A stretch of 27,201 nucleotides of DNA, taken from Alphaproteobacteria bacterium. Its GTDB lineage: Bacteria; Pseudomonadota; Alphaproteobacteria; MED-G09. The notes under the pieces are model-generated. The model had not been told where the DNA came from and did not search any database. It worked only from the letters and a program-made list of their open reading frames with translations. Positions within the stretch are counted from its first letter, which is position 1. Each line of letters begins with the position of its first letter. Where the stretch lies: positions 1 to 27,201 of the forward strand of contig JABHUT010000172.1 in assembly GCA_018658685.1 (NCBI GenBank), written 5' to 3'. The translations under genes were made by a program, and so were the position numbers. Below, piece after piece: positions 7,034 to 15,032 of this stretch.

Positions 7034-8516
7034 TTAATTTTAAAAAATAATTGGAAGATTCTTTTTTAACAACACTTGCTAAAATATAAACGCCTATAAG
7101 ATTTGGAATAGCCATTAAGAAGAGAGCGGCATCAGAGAGCTCGATAACCTTTAATAGATCAAGCGAGGAACCGATTATCGCAAACAAACAGAAAATAACT
7201 TTATAAATAACTTCTATATTTCTAGACTCACCAAAAATAAAAGTAACTGCCTTTACTCCATAATAAGACCATGAAATCATAGTTGAAAATGCAAATAATG
7301 TCGCAACAAGAGCCAATAAGTAAGGGAAACTTGGCATTACAGAACCAAAGGCCTGCGATGTAAGCCTAGCTCCTTCAATTCCTTGTCCAGAAGTATAAAC
7401 ACCTGTAGTGATAATTACTAAGGCAGTTAATGTACAAATAACAACTGTGTCGACAAATGGTTCAAGCAGGGATACCAAACCTTCCGTTGTTGGATTACTT
7501 GTCTTAACTGCAGAGTGCGCTATCGGAGCAGAGCCTATTCCCGCCTCATTTGAAAAAACAGCCCTACGAAATCCTAGAATCAAAACTCCCATGAAGCCCC
7601 CAGTTACCCCCTCAGGTGAAAAGGCTCCCACAATAATTGATGAAAAGGCTGATGGTATTTGATTAAAATTTGAAAAAATGATGATTAGAGAAGAAACTAA
7701 ATAGATGATTGCCATTGATGGAACTAATTTAGATGTTACAGACCCAATTCTTTTTATTCCTCCAATAATAACTAGACCAACTAAAAAGGCTATAACAGCT
7801 CCATAAACCCACGAATGTAAATCAAGAAAACTTCCGCTCCCTCCTGTAACATAAATTAATAAATCTAAAGATTGATTTACTTGAAACATATTGCCTCCAC
7901 CAAGAGAGGCAAAAATACAAAAAACTGCAAACATATAGGCTAGAATAGTTCCCAAGCTACCAAGTCCTTTTTCATTTAATCCCCTTGATAAATAATACAT
8001 TGGTCCACCTGAAACACTTCCATCTGGATTAATATTCCTATACTTAACGCCAAGGGTACATTCACAGAACTTTAAGGACATTCCAATAAGACCTGATAAA
8101 ATCATCCAAAAAGTAGCACCTGGGCCACCTAATGATATTGCAACGGCAACACCGCCAATATTTCCTAAACCTACAGTCCCAGATAAAGCTGTTGCAAGAG
8201 CTCTAAAATGCGAAACCTCTCCTTCTGAATCTTTACTTGAAAACTTTCCTGAAACAAGCTCAACTGCATGCTTAAAGCCTGTAAAGTTAATAAACCTAAA
8301 ATATATTGTAGAAAAAATACCGCCTGCAATAAGCCAAATAACGATTAATTCAACATTAGCAGAGCCTAGAGGTAGAGAATAAAAGACAATACTTGAGATT
8401 ATCTTAGAAATAGGAGCTAAAAAATCATTTATATTTTGATCGACTCCTGCATGAGACGTGATTGGAGAAAAAATCATTATTAGAGCAAATAAAGTTTTGA
8501 TAGAAAGAATTTTCAT
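7011..8516 (-). CDS. AGCS-family sodium/alanine (amino acid) symporter
   Basis: An inner-membrane Na+-coupled amino acid importer of about 501 aa with roughly ten to eleven hydrophobic segments. Family signatures include ALSGTVGLGNIGGVA, LGGPGATFWM and FSNEAGIGSAPIAHSA. The substrate is probably alanine or glycine, by family. The start is placed at the ATG at 8516, with GGAT about 12 nt upstream; the frame can be extended to a TTG at 8531. The N-terminus resembles a cleavable signal peptide ending SHA-GVDQ, ahead of the first conserved transmembrane helix. It is divergent from the phn-type transporter genes and overlaps the downstream methyltransferase by 23 nt. Confidence 0.92.
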   Translation of the reverse strand: MKILSIKTLFALIMIFSPITSHAGVDQNINDFLAPISKIISSIVFYSLPLGSANVELIVIWLIAGGIFSTIYFRFINFTGFKHAVELVSGKFSSKDSEGEVSHFRALATALSGTVGLGNIGGVAVAISLGGPGATFWMILSGLIGMSLKFCECTLGVKYRNINPDGSVSGGPMYYLSRGLNEKGLGSLGTILAYMFAVFCIFASLGGGNMFQVNQSLDLLIYVTGGSGSFLDLHSWVYGAVIAFLVGLVIIGGIKRIGSVTSKLVPSMAIIYLVSSLIIIFSNFNQIPSAFSSIIVGAFSPEGVTGGFMGVLILGFRRAVFSNEAGIGSAPIAHSAVKTSNPTTEGLVSLLEPFVDTVVICTLTALVIITTGVYTSGQGIEGARLTSQAFGSVMPSFPYLLALVATLFAFSTMISWSYYGVKAVTFIFGESRNIEVIYKVIFCLFAIIGSSLDLLKVIELSDAALFLMAIPNLIGVYILASVVKKESSNYFLKLNEYKASK

Positions 8517-8567
8517 TTTTTTTAGATCCAAGCTTGAATATAGCTAATTTAAGATTAGTTTAATCAT

Positions 8568-8573
8568 TATAAT
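8568..8573 (+). promoter_or_regulatory. candidate -10 box for the phn-type transporter operon
   Basis: A perfect TATAAT lies about 35 nt before the phnC start, which would give a 5' leader of roughly 25–30 nt. No good -35 hexamer sits 16–18 nt upstream, so an activator or an extended AT-rich element may be needed. No riboswitch-like structure is visible in this 92-bp divergent gap. Confidence 0.3.
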
Positions 8574-8608
8574 GAGTCTGTAAATCCACAAATCATAGAT
8601 GGGACGTG

Positions 8609-9355
8609 ATGAAGTCACTCAAAATAAAAAATCTAAAGAAAAAATTCAAAGATATTAGTGCTGTTAACGATATAAATCTTGAAATTAAAGAAGGTAAGAT
8701 TATTGGAATTATTGGACGCTCTGGGGCTGGCAAATCAACTTTATTAAGAATGATAAATAGACTAATAGACCCTAGTGAAGGGTCTATAGAATTTAATGAT
8801 ATTAATATTACTTCACTAAAAGGAAGGTCATTAAGAAAATGGCGATCTGAATGCGCTATGATTTTTCAACAATTCAATCTTGTTGAACGTTTAGACGTAC
8901 TAACAAATGTTTTAATAGGAAGTCTTGGAAGAAATTATAGCTTATTAAATTTAATAGGGATTTTTTCCAAAGAAGAAAAAATTAATGCTTTAAGAAATTT
9001 AGATAGGTTTGATCTATCAGAAAAAGCTCTTCAAAAAGCTGGAACTTTATCTGGAGGGCAACAGCAAAGAGTTGCAATAGCCAGGGCACTAATGCAAAAA
9101 CCTAAAATTCTTTTAGCTGATGAGCCAATTTCCTCGCTAGATCCTAAAAACGCTAAGAGAGTTATGGATGATATGATGAAAATCAATAGAGAAGATGGAA
9201 TAACAGTAATTTGTAACCTTCACTCACTTGATGTTGCAAAAAAATATTGCGACCGCTTAATAGGACTATCAGATGGAAAGGTTGTTTTTGATGGCACGCC
9301 CGATGATCTGACAGCTGAAATATCAAAAGAACTTTACGACCTAGACAATGAGTGA
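8609..9355 (+). CDS. phnC: phosphonate-type ABC transporter ATP-binding protein
   Basis: A 248-aa ABC ATPase. Walker A is G36-R-S-G-A-G-K-S43, the Q-loop is FQQFNLVERLDVLTNVL (typical of PhnC), the signature is LSGGQ (147–151) and Walker B ends D171-E172. It would drive import of a phosphonate or related phosphorus compound. The start is set at the ATG at 8609, with GGGA at 8601–8604; a GTG at 8606 is directly in front and could be used. It overlaps the first permease gene by 8 nt. Usually phnC is followed by phnD for the binding protein; here it is followed directly by two permeases. Family assignment is strong, substrate assignment weaker. Confidence 0.9.
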   Translation: MKSLKIKNLKKKFKDISAVNDINLEIKEGKIIGIIGRSGAGKSTLLRMINRLIDPSEGSIEFNDINITSLKGRSLRKWRSECAMIFQQFNLVERLDVLTNVLIGSLGRNYSLLNLIGIFSKEEKINALRNLDRFDLSEKALQKAGTLSGGQQQRVAIARALMQKPKILLADEPISSLDPKNAKRVMDDMMKINREDGITVICNLHSLDVAKKYCDRLIGLSDGKVVFDGTPDDLTAEISKELYDLDNE

Positions 9356-10226
9356 GGTATTTATAGAGGATCATAATGAAAGGTTAAAAAATCTAATTCA
9401 AAAAAGACGTTTTTGGAATATTTTTATAACAGCCTCTCTCTTAGTGGCGGTATTACTATCATCAAAAGTTATAGATATTAATAGTTCACGATTATTAAAT
9501 GGTCTACCTCGTCTCGGAGATTATATTAATCAAATTCTTCCCTCATTAGAATCATCATCGCTATTTCTAGATTCAAAAAAAGAAGGTTCAATTGCTTATT
9601 GGTATTTTAATTTACCAAAATACCTAAAGCTACTTTTTGAAACTTTCAATATGGCTCTTCTCGCAACAATTTTAGGGTCATCAATTGCACTTTTATTAAG
9701 CTTTTTGGCAGCAAAGAACACATCTCCAAATTCTATTATATATTTTACAATAAGAAGAATTCTTGAATTCTTTAGAGGTGTTCCTGAGATTATTTTTGCC
9801 ATTCTCTTTGTTTGGGCTTTGGGGATAGGTCCAATTGCAGGTATTATAGCCATGACACTTCATACAACGGGCTCTTTGGGTAAACTATTCTCAGAAGTCC
9901 ATGAAAATTCTGATATTAAGCCAAGAGAAGCTCTAAAAGCATCCGGAGGTAATTGGTTTTCAGAAATGAAATTTGGGTTACTACCTCAAGTTCTTCCAAA
10001 TCTTATCTCTTATACCTTACTTCGATTTGAAATTAATATTAGAGCTTCTACGATCCTGGGATTTGTTGGAGCTGGAGGAATAGGACAAGAATTATATTTA
10101 GTGATTAATTTTAATTACTACGAAGAAGTAAGTGCAATTATATTATTAATAATTTTTACTGTTGTTTCTATTGATTTGCTATCAGGCTACTTAAGGAAAA
10201 ATATTATCGAGGCTGATAATGATTGA
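9348..10226 (+). CDS. phnE: PhnE-type ABC transporter permease (first copy)
   Basis: A 292-aa integral membrane protein with a predicted hydrophobic segment near residues 22–42 and five or more after residue 85. The EAA-type cytoplasmic loop that contacts the ATPase is EALKASGGNWFSEMKFGLLP, followed by GAGGIGQEL, a sequence highly typical of PhnE. A long periplasmic stretch between the first and second segments (about 45–85) is also usual. It overlaps phnC upstream and the second permease downstream by 8 nt each (ATGAGTGA and ATGATTGA), so translation is coupled. It likely pairs with the second copy as a heterodimeric channel. Confidence 0.9.
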   Translation: MSEVFIEDHNERLKNLIQKRRFWNIFITASLLVAVLLSSKVIDINSSRLLNGLPRLGDYINQILPSLESSSLFLDSKKEGSIAYWYFNLPKYLKLLFETFNMALLATILGSSIALLLSFLAAKNTSPNSIIYFTIRRILEFFRGVPEIIFAILFVWALGIGPIAGIIAMTLHTTGSLGKLFSEVHENSDIKPREALKASGGNWFSEMKFGLLPQVLPNLISYTLLRFEINIRASTILGFVGAGGIGQELYLVINFNYYEEVSAIILLIIFTVVSIDLLSGYLRKNIIEADND

Positions 10227-11043
10227 TAAAGAAATTATAAATGCAAATCCAAGAGTATTTTCTCCTTTATGGAGACGATCACCCTTTTCTATTATTATAC
10301 CATTGTTTATTTTTTCATATATTATCTTCTCATTAAATTATTTTAATTTTTCTATCGATGATCTTTTGAATGGTTTTTCTAAAATGAAACCTATTCTTTT
10401 ATCCATGGTAACTTGGAGTGATTTTCTTTCATGGAATTTTAATTCCATCATTATTGGGATTTTGCAAACTTTATCCATGGCATTTCTTGGAACTTTGGCC
10501 GCATCAATTATATCAATTCCACTTGGCTTGCTGGCATCAAGTCAGGTAATAAAAATGACTTTACCAAGGTTTATCATAAGAAGGTTTTTAGATTTTATTC
10601 GTGGTGTAGATATTCTTATTTGGGCTTTAATATTCGTAAGAGCTTTTGGTCTAGGACCACTTTCAGGTGTATTGGCAATTTTTGTAGCAGATACTGGAAC
10701 ATTGTCGAAGCTTTATTCAGAAGCTGCCGATAATAGCGATAATAAACAGATTGAAGGTCTTATTTCATCGGGAGCAAAAAAAATACCAACATTACGATTT
10801 GGACTAATACCCCAGGTAATGCCAATTTTTATTTCACAAAGCCTATACTTCTTTGAATCTAACTCTAGGTCAGCCGTTATTCTTGGAATAGTTGGGGCTG
10901 GAGGCATTGGTCTCCAATTGTCAGAAAGAATGAAAGCACAATATTGGGATCAAGCTTTTTTCATTATACTTATAATACTTCTCATGGTTGCTATTATCGA
11001 TAAGTTATCAAGAGTTCTAAGAGAAAAACTTATAAATGATTAA
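10219..11043 (+). CDS. phnE: PhnE-type ABC transporter permease (second copy)
   Basis: A 274-aa membrane protein paralogous to the preceding permease, with the same order of segments. Its coupling loop reads EGLISSGAKKIPTLRFGLIP and is followed by GAGGIGLQL. Two different phnE genes in tandem are common in phosphonate and phosphite importers. It starts 8 nt inside the previous gene and is the last gene of the transporter unit. It stops 13 nt before the convergent small membrane protein gene; no hairpin terminator is visible in that gap. Confidence 0.9.
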   Translation: MIDKEIINANPRVFSPLWRRSPFSIIIPLFIFSYIIFSLNYFNFSIDDLLNGFSKMKPILLSMVTWSDFLSWNFNSIIIGILQTLSMAFLGTLAASIISIPLGLLASSQVIKMTLPRFIIRRFLDFIRGVDILIWALIFVRAFGLGPLSGVLAIFVADTGTLSKLYSEAADNSDNKQIEGLISSGAKKIPTLRFGLIPQVMPIFISQSLYFFESNSRSAVILGIVGAGGIGLQLSERMKAQYWDQAFFIILIILLMVAIIDKLSRVLREKLIND

Positions 11044-11056
11044 ACTTTAAAGGGTT

Positions 11057-11248
11057 TTAAATCGAACTCCATGCCATAAAGGCTTGATACATCTTATAAA
11101 TCATGATCAACATAAACATGATAGTTAAAGACATAAGGACTCGACCATATTTTGTTTCTTGATATTTTTCTGATAAGAATCCCAGAACACCTGTTATCGC
11201 AGCAATAATCGACATCTGTAAAAAAAGTTTGTAAAGCAAAGGAGTCAT
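11057..11248 (-). CDS. small two-helix membrane protein, unknown
   Basis: A 63-aa protein if started at the ATG at 11248, which has GAGAGAAT just upstream; the frame also allows an ATG at 11263 giving 68 aa. Two hydrophobic segments, roughly the first and last thirds, are separated by a charged loop SEKYQETKYGR, so an inner-membrane hairpin is likely. I do not recognise the family. It is convergent with the transporter operon and divergent from tRNA-Lys. Coding status is supported by the ribosome binding site and the clean hydrophobic pattern only. Confidence 0.55.
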   Translation of the reverse strand: MTPLLYKLFLQMSIIAAITGVLGFLSEKYQETKYGRVLMSLTIMFMLIMIYKMYQAFMAWSSI

Positions 11249-11275
11249 TTTATTCTCTCTCATTATAAAAGTTTA

Positions 11276-11303
11276 TTTACTGTAGTAATAATATCCGTAT
11301 ATT
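11276..11303 (+). promoter_or_regulatory. candidate promoter of tRNA-Lys
   Basis: TTTACT (11276–11281) and TATATT (11298–11303) are separated by 16 nt and match the sigma-70 hexamers at four and five of six positions. Transcription would begin near 11310, about 13 nt before the mature tRNA. Confidence 0.4.
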
Positions 11304-11322
11304 CTAGCAACATATATTTTAA

Positions 11323-11398
<76 letters not shown>

Positions 11399-11417
11399 AA
11401 AATAAAAAGGATGAAAA

Positions 11418-12317
11418 TTGAATTTAGATAAAATAATAAATGCAGATGTTACGTTAGTAGCGATTCCTTTTTTCTTTTTAGCTATCCTCATTGAAATAAT
11501 TGTTGTTAAATTTTTTAACGCCAACGGATCAATAGATGCCAAAGATAATTCTGTATCAATTTTTATGGGTCTTATGAGTGTGGTTGTTAATGGCTTGGCA
11601 GCTTTTATAACTTTAAATGTTCTTTTTTGGTTTGAACAATATCAATTGTTTAATATTCCTCTAACTATAACCACTATAATTACTTGCTTCATTCTAGATG
11701 ATTTAAGGTATTATACACACCATAGAATAGTTCATCGAGTAAGATGGGGATGGGCTATGCATGTTACTCATCATTCAAGCAACAGAATATCTTTGGCTAT
11801 AGCGCTTAGGCAAGGCTGGACAAAGCATTTTACAGGAACAATGTATCTCAAAATTCCTTTAATCCTTATTGGGTTTGATCCTATTTTAGTAATTTTCTGT
11901 GGAGCCTTAAACGCAGTCTATCAATTCTTTATACACACAGAAACAATCAAAAAATTACCTAATTGGTTTGAAGCTATCTTTAATACTCCATCCCATCATA
12001 GAGTTCATCATGGTAAAAATCCTGAATATTTAGATAAAAATTATGCAGGAACACTCATTATTTGGGATAAATTATTTAATACTTTTGCCGCAGAAGATAA
12101 AGATGAATTTCCTGATTATGGGTTGGTCAAAGATTTAGAAACCTTTAATCCTCTAAAGATAGCATTTCATGAATATTGGAATATTTTAAAAGATATGATG
12201 AGAGTAGATATCTCTCTAAAACATAAATTTTTCTATCTTTTTGCTCCACCGGGATGGAGTCATGATGGTTCAAGAAAAATGTCTACAGACATTAAAAAAG
12301 AATTTAATGCCAAATAA
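11418..12317 (+). CDS. fatty acid hydroxylase / sterol desaturase family membrane protein
   Basis: A 299-aa non-haem di-iron membrane enzyme. The histidine clusters that bind iron are all present: H102-x3-H106, H115-x2-HH (118–119), H173, and H194-x2-HH (197–198) in the reading SHHRVHHGKNP. Several hydrophobic helices precede and separate them. It would hydroxylate or desaturate a lipid using oxygen and electrons. The start is a TTG at 11418: AAGGA lies 6 nt upstream, and the ATG at 11411 stops after six codons. The gene follows tRNA-Lys closely. True sterol substrates are not implied; many bacterial members act on carotenoids, fatty acids or ether lipids. Confidence 0.88.
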   Translation: MNLDKIINADVTLVAIPFFFLAILIEIIVVKFFNANGSIDAKDNSVSIFMGLMSVVVNGLAAFITLNVLFWFEQYQLFNIPLTITTIITCFILDDLRYYTHHRIVHRVRWGWAMHVTHHSSNRISLAIALRQGWTKHFTGTMYLKIPLILIGFDPILVIFCGALNAVYQFFIHTETIKKLPNWFEAIFNTPSHHRVHHGKNPEYLDKNYAGTLIIWDKLFNTFAAEDKDEFPDYGLVKDLETFNPLKIAFHEYWNILKDMMRVDISLKHKFFYLFAPPGWSHDGSRKMSTDIKKEFNAK

Positions 12318-12318
12318 A

Positions 12319-12343
12319 AAAGGCCCTCATAAAGAGGGCCTTT
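12319..12343. terminator. bidirectional intrinsic terminator
   Basis: A perfect 10-bp stem (AAAGGCCCTC / GAGGGCCTTT) with a 5-nt loop lies between two convergent genes. Read leftward it is followed by a run of six T; read rightward by TTTAATTT. It starts 1 nt after the hydroxylase stop and sits 22 nt beyond the receptor stop, so it serves both genes. Confidence 0.9.
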
Positions 12344-12364
12344 AATTTATTATCTTTTTAAGAA

Positions 12365-14542
12365 TTAAAATCTATAAGAAAGACTTGCAGAAATCATTCT
12401 TGGATGTCCATGTGTTCCGATAATATAGAATGGATCTGACATAGGATTAACTGGGTCAAGAGCTCCGCCTGATCCAAGATTAACCCAATTTTCTAAGTCA
12501 GTATAATACTGCTCATCAGTTAGGTTTTCTGCATGAATTAAGAATTCCCAATTTCCAGATCTTATACCTGTTGCTAGGTTTAAGGTGTAATAGCTAGGAA
12601 CATCAATATAACTATGTGCAGGCATACTTACGCTTGAACCACGCCTGTTATACTGAACATCAGCAATAAATTCCATACCATTATCAAGAGGTTTTTCATA
12701 ATTGATAGCTATAGAAGCTCCATTATCAATCGATCCTGAAGGAGTTCTTCCGCTCATATCAACGCCATTAATAATTGTACCAGAATCCCACTCAGCACTT
12801 AAAGTACCGAATGCAGCAGCTAATGAAAGATTTTCAGTTGCTTGGAAAGCAAGCTCTAGCTCAAAACCAACATTCTCTGAGTTACCAGAATTGCCAATTG
12901 ATTCAAAAGGACCTGTCGCTGATTGGATAATGGTTGTAAACAGTCTATCTTCATAATCAATCATAAAGGCAGCAGCTGAAAAATTACCCCTACCATTCAT
13001 AAATGAGCCCTTTATACCAATTTCAGTTTGAACGGCTTCTTCTTTCGTGTATGTCGATAAAGAAGGATTACCTGAAGAATCAAAAGTTACTGGCTCGTGT
13101 CTTAATCCACCAGGCTCGTAACCTTTAGAAATAGTAAGGTATATCATTGTATCATCGTCCATTGTGCGAGATATTGAAAGTCTTGGAAGAACTTCCGTTC
13201 CATCAACCTTATTTGCATGGTCTAGGCCACTTTCCGTAACTTCAGCTGGAACAAGTTTTTCTCTTTCCCAAGAGTCTACCCTCAAACCAAATCCAATTTC
13301 CCATGGACCAGTAGTGTAAGTAAGATTACCAAATGCAGCTAGATGAGTAGTTTCAGTATTATCATGCTTCGCTGGAACTGTTAAATCTATACCAAATATT
13401 TGAGGTCCAAACCTAGTAGTAGACCTTTCAACCCACTCCATTTTAGATGAGTAAAGACCAGCCTGCCATTGAAGGTTATTTGCTGTATTTGAAGCAAAAC
13501 GTATCTCTTGAATAGTGGCCTCAAAAGACTCATTTTGAAATGCATTAAGCCATAGCTCAGGCTCAAGATCGACATCTGTTAATCTATCAGCCTCAGTATC
13601 AGTGTAAGATGAAATACTTGTTACATCAAAACCATCAAGCTCCCAAACTAGTTCTAAATGAGCACCAAAAGTTTCTTTATCATTATTTGAAGGAGTTTCA
13701 ATATTATTGATATATGGATACTCAAAATTTGGTGGAGTTCCTCTTTCCATAGCCCAGTTATTATTTGGTCCATCAAATTGATTAGCTCTTACAGATGCAT
13801 AAAGTGATAAATTATCAGATAGAGGTCCGGCAATTGCTATTCTACCACCACTTTCCTCATATCCAGCAACTGTATCATCACCATTACTAGGGTTGTACAT
13901 AAAACCGTCATCTTCTCTCGTAAATGCAAAGAGACGAACTGCCCAACCTTCACCAATTGGCATGTTAATTGAACCTTCAATATCAGTCGAATTTTGCTCA
14001 CCAGCCATAACTTTAAAATGACCTGTTGTCTCGTCTGGAGATGGTCTAGTACTTATAAACTTAACAGCACCACCAATATTACTTCCACCATATAAAACAC
14101 CTTGGGGACCTTTAAGAACTTCAATTCTATCTAAATCGCCAAATCTAGAAGAAGCGTCACCAAAAAGCTGGACATCATCAAGATAAAAGCCAACTCCTTG
14201 AGTAAGGCTGAACGCTCCCATCCCTCTCATTGTAACATTCGGCCAGCCATCCGCTCTAGTATTAAGATTCAGATTAGGAACTGACATACCTATTTTATCA
14301 AGATTTTTAATATTTTGACGTGAGATGGTTTTACCAGAAATTGCAACTACAGTTTCAGGAATATCTAATAGACTTTCCTCTCTTTTTCTTGCAGTTACAA
14401 TAATTTCCTCTAATCCAAGAGAGCTAGTTACACTACTAGTACCATTAGAAGTAACTGCTTCATCAGCTTTTACAGTATTATTACCTGTGACGGACAGCAG
14501 TAAAACGAATAAAGATATTGTTAAAAATTTAATATAATTCAT
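12365..14542 (-). CDS. TonB-dependent outer-membrane receptor
   Basis: A 725-aa outer-membrane transporter. The start at 14542 has a GGGAG Shine-Dalgarno 7 nt upstream and gives a proper signal peptide cleaved near VKA-DEA (26/27); the frame can be read 17 codons further up but without such support. After cleavage a TonB-box-like segment EEIIVTARKREE (45–56) leads into the plug domain, with PNLNLNTRADG, VTMRGMG and LKGPQGVLYGG. The remainder is beta-barrel with alternating aromatic residues, ending in SASLSYRF with a terminal Phe. The sequence resembles the large group labelled 'iron complex receptors', but members import many substrates. No Fur box was recognised. The neighbouring oxidation/reduction genes hint at an organic substrate (inference). 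Confidence 0.93.
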   Translation of the reverse strand: MNYIKFLTISLFVLLLSVTGNNTVKADEAVTSNGTSSVTSSLGLEEIIVTARKREESLLDIPETVVAISGKTISRQNIKNLDKIGMSVPNLNLNTRADGWPNVTMRGMGAFSLTQGVGFYLDDVQLFGDASSRFGDLDRIEVLKGPQGVLYGGSNIGGAVKFISTRPSPDETTGHFKVMAGEQNSTDIEGSINMPIGEGWAVRLFAFTREDDGFMYNPSNGDDTVAGYEESGGRIAIAGPLSDNLSLYASVRANQFDGPNNNWAMERGTPPNFEYPYINNIETPSNNDKETFGAHLELVWELDGFDVTSISSYTDTEADRLTDVDLEPELWLNAFQNESFEATIQEIRFASNTANNLQWQAGLYSSKMEWVERSTTRFGPQIFGIDLTVPAKHDNTETTHLAAFGNLTYTTGPWEIGFGLRVDSWEREKLVPAEVTESGLDHANKVDGTEVLPRLSISRTMDDDTMIYLTISKGYEPGGLRHEPVTFDSSGNPSLSTYTKEEAVQTEIGIKGSFMNGRGNFSAAAFMIDYEDRLFTTIIQSATGPFESIGNSGNSENVGFELELAFQATENLSLAAAFGTLSAEWDSGTIINGVDMSGRTPSGSIDNGASIAINYEKPLDNGMEFIADVQYNRRGSSVSMPAHSYIDVPSYYTLNLATGIRSGNWEFLIHAENLTDEQYYTDLENWVNLGSGGALDPVNPMSDPFYIIGTHGHPRMISASLSYRF

Positions 14543-14646
14543 AAAAAAACTCCCAAATAATTTAGAATCATTCAAAAAAAAATATTTCCGCATATTTAGC
14601 CTAAATTTGCAAACATATTTATATAAACGATACTAAGAAAAATATT
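14543..14646. promoter_or_regulatory. upstream region of the receptor gene
   Basis: About 100 bp of strongly AT-rich DNA that must contain the receptor's promoter unless it is cotranscribed with the small genes upstream. A perfect AT-only palindrome ATATTTTAAAATAT lies at 14642–14655, overlapping the end of the tiny ORF. No clear -35/-10 pair or known operator is visible. Confidence 0.25.
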
Positions 14647-14736
14647 TTAAAATATGTTAATTGCTAAGAAAAGGATTGGGGAAAGGCATGCCCCCATTAT
14701 TATTAAAATAATAATTGCTAAAAATATCTTTTTCAT
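14647..14736 (-). CDS. possible 29-aa hydrophobic peptide coupled to the upstream gene
   Basis: A tiny ORF whose ATG shares one base with the stop of the upstream secreted-protein gene (TAATG), the usual arrangement for translational coupling. The peptide begins MKKIF and is then almost wholly hydrophobic, with one Cys at position 17 preceded by MGA, which is a poor lipobox. It could be a single-pass membrane peptide. There is no Shine-Dalgarno of its own, and AT-rich DNA gives hydrophobic ORFs by chance, so confidence is low. Confidence 0.3.
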   Translation of the reverse strand: MKKIFLAIIILIIMGACLSPILFLAINIF

Positions 14737-14945
14737 TATTTCATTGAACAGCTTTTTGGCACTGCATGATTTTCAACGTTTTCCATAACCTGAACAATAC
14801 TTACCCCACCAGCTACAGCAAATTTCAAACCATCAATACAGTATGTTGTAATTCCTTTGTCAGAATAGAGCGTTTTTACATGAGCATGAACGTTAGTTGA
14901 TAAAAAACTTGTAAGTATTAATGTTAATAAGGCTAATTTTTTCAT
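14736..14945 (-). CDS. small secreted protein with one likely disulfide
   Basis: A 69-aa protein. AGGAG lies 6–7 nt before the ATG, a strong start. The signal peptide ends VHA-H (21/22), leaving a 48-aa periplasmic protein with two cysteines (36 and 66). The core reads ITTYCIDGLKFAVAGG, then VQVMENVENHAVPKSC. I believe similar short secreted domains exist in other marine proteobacteria, but I cannot name a family or function. It is upstream of the TonB-dependent receptor on the same strand. Confidence 0.7.
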   Translation of the reverse strand: MKKLALLTLILTSFLSTNVHAHVKTLYSDKGITTYCIDGLKFAVAGGVSIVQVMENVENHAVPKSCSMK

Positions 14946-15032
14946 TTCTTTCTCCTAAAATACCAGAATTAATTGATTCATTTTTTATTTAAAGTGAGAT
15001 TTTAAGTATGCATAAAGAAAAAATAAATTAAA

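Noticed and set aside
11411..11431. ATG at 11411 as the hydroxylase start
   Set aside because: That frame stops after six codons; the TTG at 11418 has the correct Shine-Dalgarno spacing.
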